Assembly: GCF_900291475.1 (NCBI RefSeq)
Contig: NZ_OLMM01000004.1
Span: 261,613 to 325,612, forward strand
From: Acidaminococcus hominis
GTDB taxonomy: Bacteria; Bacillota; Negativicutes; Acidaminococcales; Acidaminococcaceae
DNA length: 64,000 nt
Direction: 5' to 3'
Of this stretch, positions 57,541-64,000 are shown in pieces. Position 1 is the first letter of the stretch. Every line of letters starts with the position of its first letter. The notes beneath the pieces were generated by a model. It searched no databases and was not told the DNA's origin. It saw only the letters and a program-made list of their open reading frames with translations. The translations under genes were made by a program, and so were the position numbers.

Positions 57541-58428
57541 TTATTCCTCCTTGGGAAGCAATGGATTGATTTTGCTGAATACCCGGCGGGCATTGTCATA
57601 GAAGAATTCCTGGTAATGGGCTTCTGGAATCACTAGCTTCATCACGTCAATGTAACTGCGGATGTTGATCAGGGGCCAGTCGGTGCCATAAATCACCTTA
57701 TCATAGCGGTTCACATAGTCCAGCCACATTCTCATGTACCTGAAGTAATCCCGGTGCTTTTCGTAGAATACGGCGCCGTCAAAGCGGCCTTCCAAAAGGC
57801 CCGACAGGTCCACGTACACATTGGGGTCCTTGGCCACCACTTCCATGGCATCCAGGATCCAGGGGTTGCCGCAGTGGGCAATGACGAATTTTACCCGGGG
57901 GAACTGCATGGCCACTTCATCGATGGTCAGGGGATGGGCGTACTTCAGCAGGCCATGGCCCCCAGCCGTATCTCCCGTATGGAAGACCACCGGCACATTG
58001 TACTTTTCCGCCAGTTCGTACAGGGGGAAATGGCGCTTGTCGTAGGCATAGACCAGGCTGTAACCCAGGTAAATCTTGATGCCCACGCACTGGGGCGTCT
58101 GAAGCACCCGCTCAAATTCCTTGGCGGTAGCCCGGCAGTTTTCTTCGGTCAGGGCGTTGCTGTCCACCCCGGCACAGTAGACGATTTCCTTGGGCTGGTT
58201 GTAATGCTCCAGGTCAAAGGGCCCCGCCAGGTCCGGCACCCGGGGCACCGTGCCCCCGTACAGGGAAGGTCCCAGGGGTGCATTGCCCATAACCACGGAC
58301 ATGACCACGTTATTTTCCTTGCAGGCCTTCAGATAATGCTCCGCCGTATTTTCATGACCGGCCTCTTTGGCCAACTGGTCAAAGCCCGGGGTACGGTAAA
58401 AGTGCATATGCCCATCGATGATTTTCAT
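57541..58428 (-). CDS. Amidohydrolase-2 family TIM-barrel metal hydrolase
   Basis: A 295-residue amidohydrolase_2 protein (ACMSD/gamma-resorcylate decarboxylase-like). The N-terminal DGHMHF metal motif (HxH), central HTGDTAGGH and VIAHCGNPW (metal His), and the late catalytic Asp in YGTDWPL are intact. It may hydrolyse or decarboxylate a small cyclic or sugar-derived compound. The partner YhcH gene suggests carbohydrate-related catabolism, but the substrate cannot be inferred. The ATG follows AGAGGGGAATTATC. Confidence 0.85.
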   Translation of the reverse strand: MKIIDGHMHFYRTPGFDQLAKEAGHENTAEHYLKACKENNVVMSVVMGNAPLGPSLYGGTVPRVPDLAGPFDLEHYNQPKEIVYCAGVDSNALTEENCRATAKEFERVLQTPQCVGIKIYLGYSLVYAYDKRHFPLYELAEKYNVPVVFHTGDTAGGHGLLKYAHPLTIDEVAMQFPRVKFVIAHCGNPWILDAMEVVAKDPNVYVDLSGLLEGRFDGAVFYEKHRDYFRYMRMWLDYVNRYDKVIYGTDWPLINIRSYIDVMKLVIPEAHYQEFFYDNARRVFSKINPLLPKEE

Positions 58429-58446
58429 GATAATTCCCCTCTTCTC

Positions 58447-59859
58447 CTACTCTATTTCGTTAACAGTCTGCTGGGAATTCACCGGCAGAAGCTGACGTAA
58501 AGCAATTTTCTGGTTCTCCAGCAGCCGCAGGGTGCTTTGCAGAATGCCCTGCTCAAAGCGGACCCGGGTACTGCCGGTAGTCAGGGACAGCACGCCCCCG
58601 TTCTTCAGGTCAACGACTTCCTGGCCCAGGCTGATGGCCCATTTGTCCGTCTGGCCCAGGCGCTGGCGTTCTCCGTGAACCACAATTAGGTACTGGGCTC
58701 CTGCGGCCAGAGCTTTGCCCCGAAGGTCCTGAGCCGGTATTTCTTCCCCGGCCTCCCGGGTATGCTCGCTGGCAATGACCACGTACCGGGGCAGCAGGCT
58801 CCGGTATTCGTCCAGCAGGAACTGGCTAAGATCGGGAGAAAAACGGGTATCCGCCCCATTGTCCCTACAGAAAACGGCAAGTGCCACAATGGGTCCATTC
58901 CCCTTTAGGGAACGTTTGGGCAAAGGCTGGATAAGCCCTTCATCCAGGGCTTCTTTCCGCACCTGATGGTAATCCCGCACGGCCAGGTCCAGGTAATAGG
59001 AAATGGGGTGCTGGTAATCGGTGTAGTTCCCGGACAGCCGGTACTCCTTTTCCCGGCCAAACTGCTGGTAGCCTCCGCAGAAGGTCTGCACCAGGCCGGG
59101 CACCGGGTCTAGGCTGGTATAGATCCGCAAAAGGTCCAGCCTGCTTCCATAGGTTTTGGCAAAGGCCGGGTTTCCCACTGCCGGAGCCCCAAAGGTAATA
59201 ATGGGCAGCTGGCTGGGGGAAGCCCCCTGCTGCACCAGTTCTGCCCCGTACAGCACAGCACCGGCGCCGCCCAGGCTGTGGCCGGTCAGCAGCAGCTGCT
59301 GGTCCGGGTGGGTCTTTAAATACGCCGGAATATTGTCCGGGGTGCCGTCCCCGTCCAGGTCCACTGGACAGTCCAGGGCGGCCCTGGCGTATTGGAGGAA
59401 ACCCTGATGGACGGCAGGAGCGTTTTTAGCTTCCGGTTCTTTCGGTTTTCCCCCAGGAAAGAGCACCTGATCCGTTTTCAGGTTCAGCTGCCAGTCTCCC
59501 TGGGTTTGGCTGCCCCGGAAGGCCAGTACGGCCAGGGGCTTGCCCTGCACCAGGCCCCGATGCCGGGCCAGGGTGAAATGCACCTGGGCCTTGCCGTCCT
59601 GAAAGGCGTAATATTGGGTATCCCAGCCGTAGTCAGCCAGGTAGCGGTTTCCCGTACTTTTTTCAGAGCCGTTGTCGTAGGTACCGGCGCAGATGGAGGC
59701 GGCCAGCACCGTAAGGGAGGCTTCCTGGAGCTTGTCCAGGGTTTGCTGGGTCTCTAGGTTTGCCGCCCCCATAGACAAATGAGGCACGGCCAGACAGAGG
59801 AACGCCGTCCCCCAGCTGAGCCTGTGCCTCCAGCGGCTTTTTGATTGTTTCAGCAGCAT
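58447..59859 (-). CDS. Secreted class 3 lipase-like protein
   Basis: A 470-residue protein with an N-terminal signal peptide (about 30 residues, ending SMGAA). The lipase_3 domain has the nucleophile elbow GHSLGG (Ser about 195), an oxyanion-type LAFRGSQTQGDW near 115, and TFGAPAVGNPAFAKTYG with a later DPVPGL Asp. A DLDGDGTPDN segment near 168 looks like a calcium-binding loop. The C-terminal roughly 170 residues, with no known domain, may form a separate module. It is probably exported to periplasm or surface. Confidence 0.82.
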   Translation of the reverse strand: MLLKQSKSRWRHRLSWGTAFLCLAVPHLSMGAANLETQQTLDKLQEASLTVLAASICAGTYDNGSEKSTGNRYLADYGWDTQYYAFQDGKAQVHFTLARHRGLVQGKPLAVLAFRGSQTQGDWQLNLKTDQVLFPGGKPKEPEAKNAPAVHQGFLQYARAALDCPVDLDGDGTPDNIPAYLKTHPDQQLLLTGHSLGGAGAVLYGAELVQQGASPSQLPIITFGAPAVGNPAFAKTYGSRLDLLRIYTSLDPVPGLVQTFCGGYQQFGREKEYRLSGNYTDYQHPISYYLDLAVRDYHQVRKEALDEGLIQPLPKRSLKGNGPIVALAVFCRDNGADTRFSPDLSQFLLDEYRSLLPRYVVIASEHTREAGEEIPAQDLRGKALAAGAQYLIVVHGERQRLGQTDKWAISLGQEVVDLKNGGVLSLTTGSTRVRFEQGILQSTLRLLENQKIALRQLLPVNSQQTVNEIE

Positions 59860-59874
59860 ATTGTCCTTTTCTGA

Positions 59875-60504
59875 TTATTTTCTAGGATTCTTGGCATTCA
59901 GGGCAGAAATGTCCTGAGGGCTCAGCCGCAGGTACACATTGCCCTCCAGCAGACTTCCCATTTCATTGGTCTGGTACAGCAGGCAGATGCTGCCGTCCGG
60001 GTTCAGGAAAAAGTCCGTGGGAATCCGGGTTGCCGGATGGTCCGGGTACACATGCACATCCCCATCCCGGTAGAAGCCGGTTTTCAGCCGGTCGTTGATA
60101 TCAGCCAGGGTAATCCGGACAAAGGAGGCCAGGGGCAGCCGGTCGCCGGTGGACATATCGTAGACAGCGCCTACGGTTCTTTGGGTGGAGACAGAGCCTT
60201 CCGTGCGCACATCGCTCAGCAGCAGGGAAAGCAGCTGGGGATCTTCGAATTTGGTTTCATACCAGGTTTTGCCAGCGGTAAATTTCCGGTCCACAAAGCC
60301 ATTGCGGAAGTCGTCCATGAAAGCTTTGATGTTCTGGTTCACCATTTTGTCCGCAGCCTTGTTGTCGGTTTTTACCTGGGGCCAGGTCATATCCAAAAGA
60401 CCTACCGAGGCTTGTACACTTTCTACTTCAGCAAAAGCGGGCAGGGCCATCCCCAGACACAGGGTCATAGCAGCCGCCAGGACAGCTTTTTTCAGCATTT
60501 GCAT
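59875..60504 (-). CDS. Secreted DUF3298/RsiV-like protein
   Basis: A 209-residue protein with a signal peptide (cleavage after AFA near residue 25). The mature part resembles DUF4163/DUF3298 proteins such as RsiV ectodomain: TWYETKFEDPQLLSLLLSDVRTEGSVSTQRTVGAVYDMSTGDRLPL and DFFLNPDGSICLLYQTNEMG. It lacks the transmembrane anti-sigma region, so it is not an anti-sigma factor. Function is unknown; RsiV relatives bind lysozyme. It lies 16 bp upstream of the lipase gene in the same direction, suggesting cotranscription. Confidence 0.6.
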   Translation of the reverse strand: MQMLKKAVLAAAMTLCLGMALPAFAEVESVQASVGLLDMTWPQVKTDNKAADKMVNQNIKAFMDDFRNGFVDRKFTAGKTWYETKFEDPQLLSLLLSDVRTEGSVSTQRTVGAVYDMSTGDRLPLASFVRITLADINDRLKTGFYRDGDVHVYPDHPATRIPTDFFLNPDGSICLLYQTNEMGSLLEGNVYLRLSPQDISALNAKNPRK

Positions 60505-60590
60505 ACGCTCCTTCCAAATTTGGTTTCATTATGTAATCATACTACAAAAATCAGGATTGGTGCAAGAGAATTTATCGATACTGTAAAATG

Positions 60591-60622
60591 AAAAGGACCC
60601 CCGGCACTTTCCGAAGGTCCTT
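60591..60622 (-). terminator. Terminator after trmO
   Basis: Stem AAGGACC / GGTCCTT with inner CCGG...CCG pairing, followed on the minus strand by TTTTCATTTT, 8 bp downstream of the frame-restored trmO end. Confidence 0.7.
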
Positions 60623-60676
60623 CTGCTTATTCTTCCAATTTTTCAACCCAGAGGGTATTTCCGTCCACTCGGAACT

Positions 60677-61303
60677 TCACATTCCACCGGTCAGACCGTA
60701 GACCCGCTCCGGGTCCTTTTGGTAATGGGGCCGGGGATCCTGGGCCAGGACGCCCCGGAGGGCTTCCTGCTGGGTCTGGGGCAGGGCTTCCAGAAGGCCC
60801 TGGGGATCTTCCACGGTAAGCTGGGCATCCGCTGCCGGAGCAAAGCCGCTGCGAGCTTCCGGCCGGGCGTCAGCGTAGGGCACGTAGGGCTTGAGATCGT
60901 AGATGGGGGTGCCATCCAGCAAATCTGCCCCCGCCACCCAGATTTCCGGACCCTGGGGACCCTCCAGCCGGATTTCCCTAATTTCCACAAGAGAAAGCCC
61001 TAACGGGTTGGGCCGAAAAGGCGACCGGGTGGCAAAGACCCCCAGCCGGGTATTGCCGCCCAGCCGGGGCGGCCGCACCGTAGGGGACCAGGTATGGTTC
61101 TTGGAAAAGCCCCAAAGCAGCCATAGGTGGGAAAAGCCTTCCAGCCCCCGGAGGGCCTCCGGCCTGCGGAACCCCTCAGCCATAATAATCTTGCCGGCAA
61201 GCTGGGGTACCAGCCCGCTTTGCCGGGGCAGGCCAAATTTTTCCTTCAGGTCCCCCTGGTACCAGGCCACCGGGTGCAGGGTCAATTCCCCTGTTTCGCT
61301 CAT
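60677..61303 (-). CDS. trmO: tRNA (N6-threonylcarbamoyl-A37)-methyltransferase TrmO/TsaA-like, frameshifted C-terminus
   Basis: A 208-residue VirR/TsaA-family protein; TrmO methylates t6A37 of tRNA-Thr using SAM. EGFRRPEALRGLEGFSHLWLLWGFS, RLGVFATRSPFRPNPLGLSLVEI and DLKPYVPYADA are typical. The frame ends at TGGM, but a 1-nt shift inside GGAATGTGAAG lets translation continue as FRVDGNTLWVEKLEE up to 60627, matching the conserved family C-terminus (KFRVDG). So the gene is either a slightly truncated allele, a sequencing error or, less likely, a frameshifting gene. The catalytic domain is complete. Confidence 0.88.
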   Translation of the reverse strand: MSETGELTLHPVAWYQGDLKEKFGLPRQSGLVPQLAGKIIMAEGFRRPEALRGLEGFSHLWLLWGFSKNHTWSPTVRPPRLGGNTRLGVFATRSPFRPNPLGLSLVEIREIRLEGPQGPEIWVAGADLLDGTPIYDLKPYVPYADARPEARSGFAPAADAQLTVEDPQGLLEALPQTQQEALRGVLAQDPRPHYQKDPERVYGLTGGM

Positions 61304-61314
61304 AGGGCGCCTCC

Positions 61315-61914
61315 TTAAAGATTATTGGGCTCGGTGAGCTTTTTATCCACGGTGAACCGGGTGCCGTTGATGCCCAGTTCGGCTGCCAGGCCTTTGGTGC
61401 TGACCCGGTACATCCACATGCCGGGGGCTACCTGGAAAGCGCCTTCCAGGGAATCCCCGTGCACACCGTCCCGAGCTGCGGCCGCAGCCTGTCCGCCGAA
61501 GGTCCAGCCCTTCTTCACAAAGGAATCAAAGGCTTCCGGGGTATCAAAGACAAAGATGATGTTGGACTGGAGTACACCCACCCCCAAGCCCACCTTCATC
61601 TGGCTCATTTTCATAAAGACTTCCCGTTTGCTGTGCTGGTTGATGGCCCGGCCCCGGCCGTGACCACCGCCCAACAGGCCCAGATTGTAGCTGGTATCCA
61701 CAAACACGGCGTATCCATAGGAATGCTGGATGGCTTCCCGGGATTTGGGCTGCTTTTCGTAGAGCTGGAGCAGAGCCTTATACGTTTTGGTTCTCAGCTC
61801 CGCCCGTTCACTGGCCAGGTCACTGGCACTGGGCGCCGCCAAAGCGGAGGCTGCCGGCAGGCAGACCAAAAGCGCCATGATGACACAAAGGAAAATCCTG
61901 CTGAGTTTTTTCAT
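61315..61914 (-). CDS. Secreted SYLF/Ysc84-domain lipid-binding protein
   Basis: A 199-residue protein with a signal peptide (cleavage near SALA, residue 27). The SYLF domain follows: YGYAVFVDTSYNLGLLGGGHGRGRAIN, VGLGVGVLQSNIIFVFDTPEAFDSFV, and a C-terminal strand. SYLF proteins bind lipids and, in bacteria, are exported proteins associated with the envelope. Function in bacteria is poorly defined. It is 11 bp upstream of trmO, so probably cotranscribed. Confidence 0.85.
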   Translation of the reverse strand: MKKLSRIFLCVIMALLVCLPAASALAAPSASDLASERAELRTKTYKALLQLYEKQPKSREAIQHSYGYAVFVDTSYNLGLLGGGHGRGRAINQHSKREVFMKMSQMKVGLGVGVLQSNIIFVFDTPEAFDSFVKKGWTFGGQAAAAARDGVHGDSLEGAFQVAPGMWMYRVSTKGLAAELGINGTRFTVDKKLTEPNNL

Positions 61915-61962
61915 GATGTCCTCTTTTCTTCCGGACCCGGTCCGGAGGCCTGAATCTCAGGC

Positions 61963-63363
61963 TTATTTCACCGGCTTCAGATAGCCGCCGTTTTGCAGTT
62001 CGTAGGTCTTGCCGCCCAGGGCTGCATTGGCTGCATCGGCTGCGTCGTAATAAACGGTGAAGCCGTTGCCCTTAATGTTGGCCAGGGTGGTGTCCGCATC
62101 CTTGAGAGAAGTAATGTAGCTGGTACCGGCCACCTGCCAGGAAGAAGAAGCGTCCAATTGGACGTCCACCCGTTTGGCCGTCTGGCTCCGGTTGATGGCG
62201 CCGGAATAGTGGCTGCCGTTTTGCAGATCCAATACCAGGGTGCTGGCATTATCCACAGAGATGTTGCCAAACAGAGCCTGCTGGTTGGCCATAAAGGTCA
62301 GGTCTGCTCCGTTGGACCCTTCCGTCCCCCACTGGCCGGCGGAAACCTTGATCAGTTCCCCGCCCAGGTATTGGAGGGTGTTCAGTTCGGAATAGATCCG
62401 GGCCTGGGTATTGGTCACGTAGAACAGGGGGCCAGTTTTCAGGCTGCGCAGGGCAGAATTTTTCACGGACAGCCGGGTGGGATTGGCCCCATCAGCCCGG
62501 ACCCCGTTCTGGTACAGCAGAATGCCGTGGGTGCCGGAACCGGACACGTCCACGTATTCCAGCCGGGCAATATTGCCGCCTTCCACTACCGCAATCTGGC
62601 TGGCTGCGGCAGCGCCCTTGGCCTCAGCCAGGGTAATGTCCCCTTTGGAGTACACCAGGGGCGAGGCCTGGCCGCTGGTATTTACGGTGCTCTTGCTGAC
62701 GTTCAGCACGGCCCCTGCCGGCTCGGTGGCAAGAGCAGCGGACCGGAGGCCCGTGGTGCCAATATTGATGTTGTCTGCAGTAATGCTGGCGCCTTTTACG
62801 GCATCCAGGCCCCGAGAATTTATCCCCGTGGTACGGATATTGGAATCATGAATCTTGATGACGCCTTTGGGCCCAGCCGCAAATACGGCGTTGGCGCCGT
62901 CCGCTTCCGTCCGGATGGTGCAGCCGTCCAGGGCCAGGGTGGCATCTGCAGCCAGGACCCCGGCGTTTTGGCCGTTAAACTTGCTGCCCCGGACACTGGT
63001 GGTATTCCCGGTTTTGTTTAGGGCGCCGTGGGACAGGGTAACGTCTGCGCCGTTTTTCACCAGCACAATATTTTCATCGTTTTTCAAGGCAGCGTAACTG
63101 TCCGCCAGGGTGACTTTCTCCCCGGAAACCATTTTGGCTGCCGTAAATTCTACCAGGTCCAAAGGGGCGTCGGGCATGGGAACGGAAGCATTGCCGTAAA
63201 CGGTGGTTTCGTCCTCAGCGGCCTCTGTGCTGCCAGTAGTCATTGTATCGGTCTGGGCAGCGGCCGTTTCTGCGGCTGCGGGAGTGGGTTCTGCGGCCCA
63301 GGCACAGGGGCTGGAAAGCAGGGCTGCCAGGATGGCCAAGCTCAATATTTTCGTCTTTTGCAT
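61963..63363 (-). CDS. Exported beta-helix protein, autotransporter-passenger-like without barrel
   Basis: A 466-residue protein with a signal peptide (cleavage near AWA, residue 24) and an Ala/Thr/Glu-rich linker. Repeated short strands follow (ALDGCTIRTEADGANAVFA, VIKIHDSNIRTTGINSRGLDAVKGASI, TLVLDLQNGSHYSGAIN), typical of right-handed beta-helix/pectin-lyase-fold passengers. No C-terminal beta-barrel (the end GGYLKPVK is not a barrel strand), no LPXTG and no SLH domain. It may be a secreted or surface protein using a separate partner. Function unknown. Monocistronic. Confidence 0.72.
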   Translation of the reverse strand: MQKTKILSLAILAALLSSPCAWAAEPTPAAAETAAAQTDTMTTGSTEAAEDETTVYGNASVPMPDAPLDLVEFTAAKMVSGEKVTLADSYAALKNDENIVLVKNGADVTLSHGALNKTGNTTSVRGSKFNGQNAGVLAADATLALDGCTIRTEADGANAVFAAGPKGVIKIHDSNIRTTGINSRGLDAVKGASITADNINIGTTGLRSAALATEPAGAVLNVSKSTVNTSGQASPLVYSKGDITLAEAKGAAAASQIAVVEGGNIARLEYVDVSGSGTHGILLYQNGVRADGANPTRLSVKNSALRSLKTGPLFYVTNTQARIYSELNTLQYLGGELIKVSAGQWGTEGSNGADLTFMANQQALFGNISVDNASTLVLDLQNGSHYSGAINRSQTAKRVDVQLDASSSWQVAGTSYITSLKDADTTLANIKGNGFTVYYDAADAANAALGGKTYELQNGGYLKPVK

Positions 63364-63426
63364 GAGTATCCCTTCTTTATCTTAGAATTGTACTATTTTA
63401 GTATATACCAAAACGGTCCGGGACGC

Positions 63427-63465
63427 AAAAAACGGTTCCGCCCTTTGAGAAAGCAAAACCGTTTT
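63427..63465 (-). terminator. Terminator of the acyl-CoA ligase gene
   Basis: Stem AAAAACGGTT / AACCGTTTT with a 20-nt loop, followed on the minus strand by a T run, 30 bp after the stop. Confidence 0.75.
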
Positions 63466-63495
63466 CGTAACGTCTTTTCAGTTATTTTGCATTTT

Positions 63496-64000
63496 TTAAA
63501 GGCTCTTACGGCTATTTTGAACCAAAGCCTGAAGCTTTTGGCTGAGCTTCCTGCTGTCCACCTTGCCGGCTCCCGTTAGGGGCAGGGCGTCCAGTTCCAG
63601 CCAATAGCCGGGGATTTCGCCAGGCAGCAGCAGGTCTTTCAGCTTTTTTCGCAGCTGCCCCAGGGTAATTCCCTGAAGAATAACGCAGGCTCCCAGGTCC
63701 TCTCCCCGGGCTGCCTCCTCTACGGGCAGCACCACTGCGTCGGCTACCCCGGCAACCGAAAGAATCGCCTGCTCCACATGGGTGCAGGATAGGGTCAGGC
63801 CGCCCTTGTTGATTACCCGGCCGTCCCGGCCCAAAAAAGTCAGGTAGCCGTCCGCATCAAAATAGCCCCGGTCCTCCAAAGTAAAGGGGCAGGTCACCCC
63901 TTCCACATGGTAAGGGGTATCCACGTAGATTTTCCCGTCCAAAACGGAAACCTTCACCCCCGGACAGGGGCGCCCTACGCTCAGGGGGTGCTGCTGGAGT
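63496..64000 (-). CDS. AMP-binding acyl-CoA ligase, C-terminal part (cut by right edge)
   Basis: The last roughly 168 residues of an ANL-superfamily adenylate-forming enzyme. The in-frame sequence upstream of the GTG at 63957 reads SVGRPCPGVKVSVLDGK, so 63957 is internal, not the start. Family motifs are DRGYFDADGYLTFLGRDGRVINKGG (hinge region), THVEQAILSVAGVADAVVLPV and the C-terminal catalytic Lys in LPLTGAGKVDSRKL. The acyl substrate cannot be told from this half. The 5' portion lies beyond the window. Confidence 0.88.
   Translation of the reverse strand, partial: LQQHPLSVGRPCPGVKVSVLDGKIYVDTPYHVEGVTCPFTLEDRGYFDADGYLTFLGRDGRVINKGGLTLSCTHVEQAILSVAGVADAVVLPVEEAARGEDLGACVILQGITLGQLRKKLKDLLLPGEIPGYWLELDALPLTGAGKVDSRKLSQKLQALVQNSRKSL

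Noticed and set aside
60627-60676. Programmed frameshift in trmO
   Set aside because: No slippery heptamer or downstream pseudoknot was recognised. A simple one-base lesion or read error is the more economical explanation.

Overview
The window is a chromosomal segment from an anaerobic diderm Firmicute. The best inferred match is the Negativicutes, close to Acidaminococcus. Three things support this: Gram-negative envelope genes (two TonB-dependent receptors, TonB/ExbB/ExbD, O-antigen ligase-like proteins) sit beside Firmicute-type regulation (T-box, TPP riboswitch, strong AAGGAGG ribosome binding sites); pyruvate:ferredoxin oxidoreductase and citrate lyase point to fermentation of citrate; and coding DNA is moderately GC-rich with AT-rich gaps. 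No phage structural genes, CRISPR array or antibiotic-resistance genes were seen. The only clear mobile element is the edge of an IS3-like insertion sequence at the left end.

Layout: 1-2.5 kb, IS edge, O-antigen ligase-like protein, GT8 glycosyltransferase and tRNA-Gly. 2.6-13.5 kb, LOG-family hydrolase, Na/Pi symporter, PFOR, a TPP riboswitch with thiC, glycerate kinase and an MscS channel. 14.4-23.1 kb, one nine-gene operon encoding all seven shikimate-pathway enzymes plus prephenate dehydratase and prephenate dehydrogenase. It is headed by a promoter, a 46-codon leader ORF very rich in Tyr and Phe codons, and an intrinsic terminator, so it is probably controlled by attenuation. 23.2-33.7 kb, a secreted protein, the Fe-S carrier Mrp, and a citrate locus: lysR-citXG divergent from citDEF and a citM transporter, then a second 95%-identical citM with its own copy of the citDEF control region. 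34.4-43.6 kb, a second O-antigen ligase-like protein, folC, T-box-controlled valS, a MoxR/VWA pair and a small membrane protein/lipoprotein pair. 43.65-44.2 kb, six tRNA genes in one operon.

44.3-54.7 kb holds a closely packed operon that appears to cover iron or heme acquisition from outer membrane to cytoplasm: substrate-binding lipoprotein, FecCD permease, ATPase, an ABC exporter-type protein, ExbB, ExbD, TonB, a TonB receptor, a flavodoxin and an HutW-type radical SAM anaerobic heme-degrading enzyme. A 20-bp palindrome overlaps its probable promoter. A paralogous TonB receptor lies just upstream. 57-64 kb is a run of metabolic and secreted proteins: YhcH, amidohydrolase, lipase, DUF3298-like, a trmO gene with a frameshifted 3' end, a SYLF protein, and a beta-helix protein resembling an autotransporter passenger without a barrel. 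The window ends inside an acyl-CoA ligase gene.

The least explained structures are non-coding: three hairpin-rich dispersed repeats of about 330-375 bp built from shuffled and inverted modules with compensatory stem changes (3.3, 13.5 and 33.7 kb), and an 11-copy GGTAAGAA repeat cluster around an AT-rich core at 14.0-14.3 kb that resembles a replication origin.
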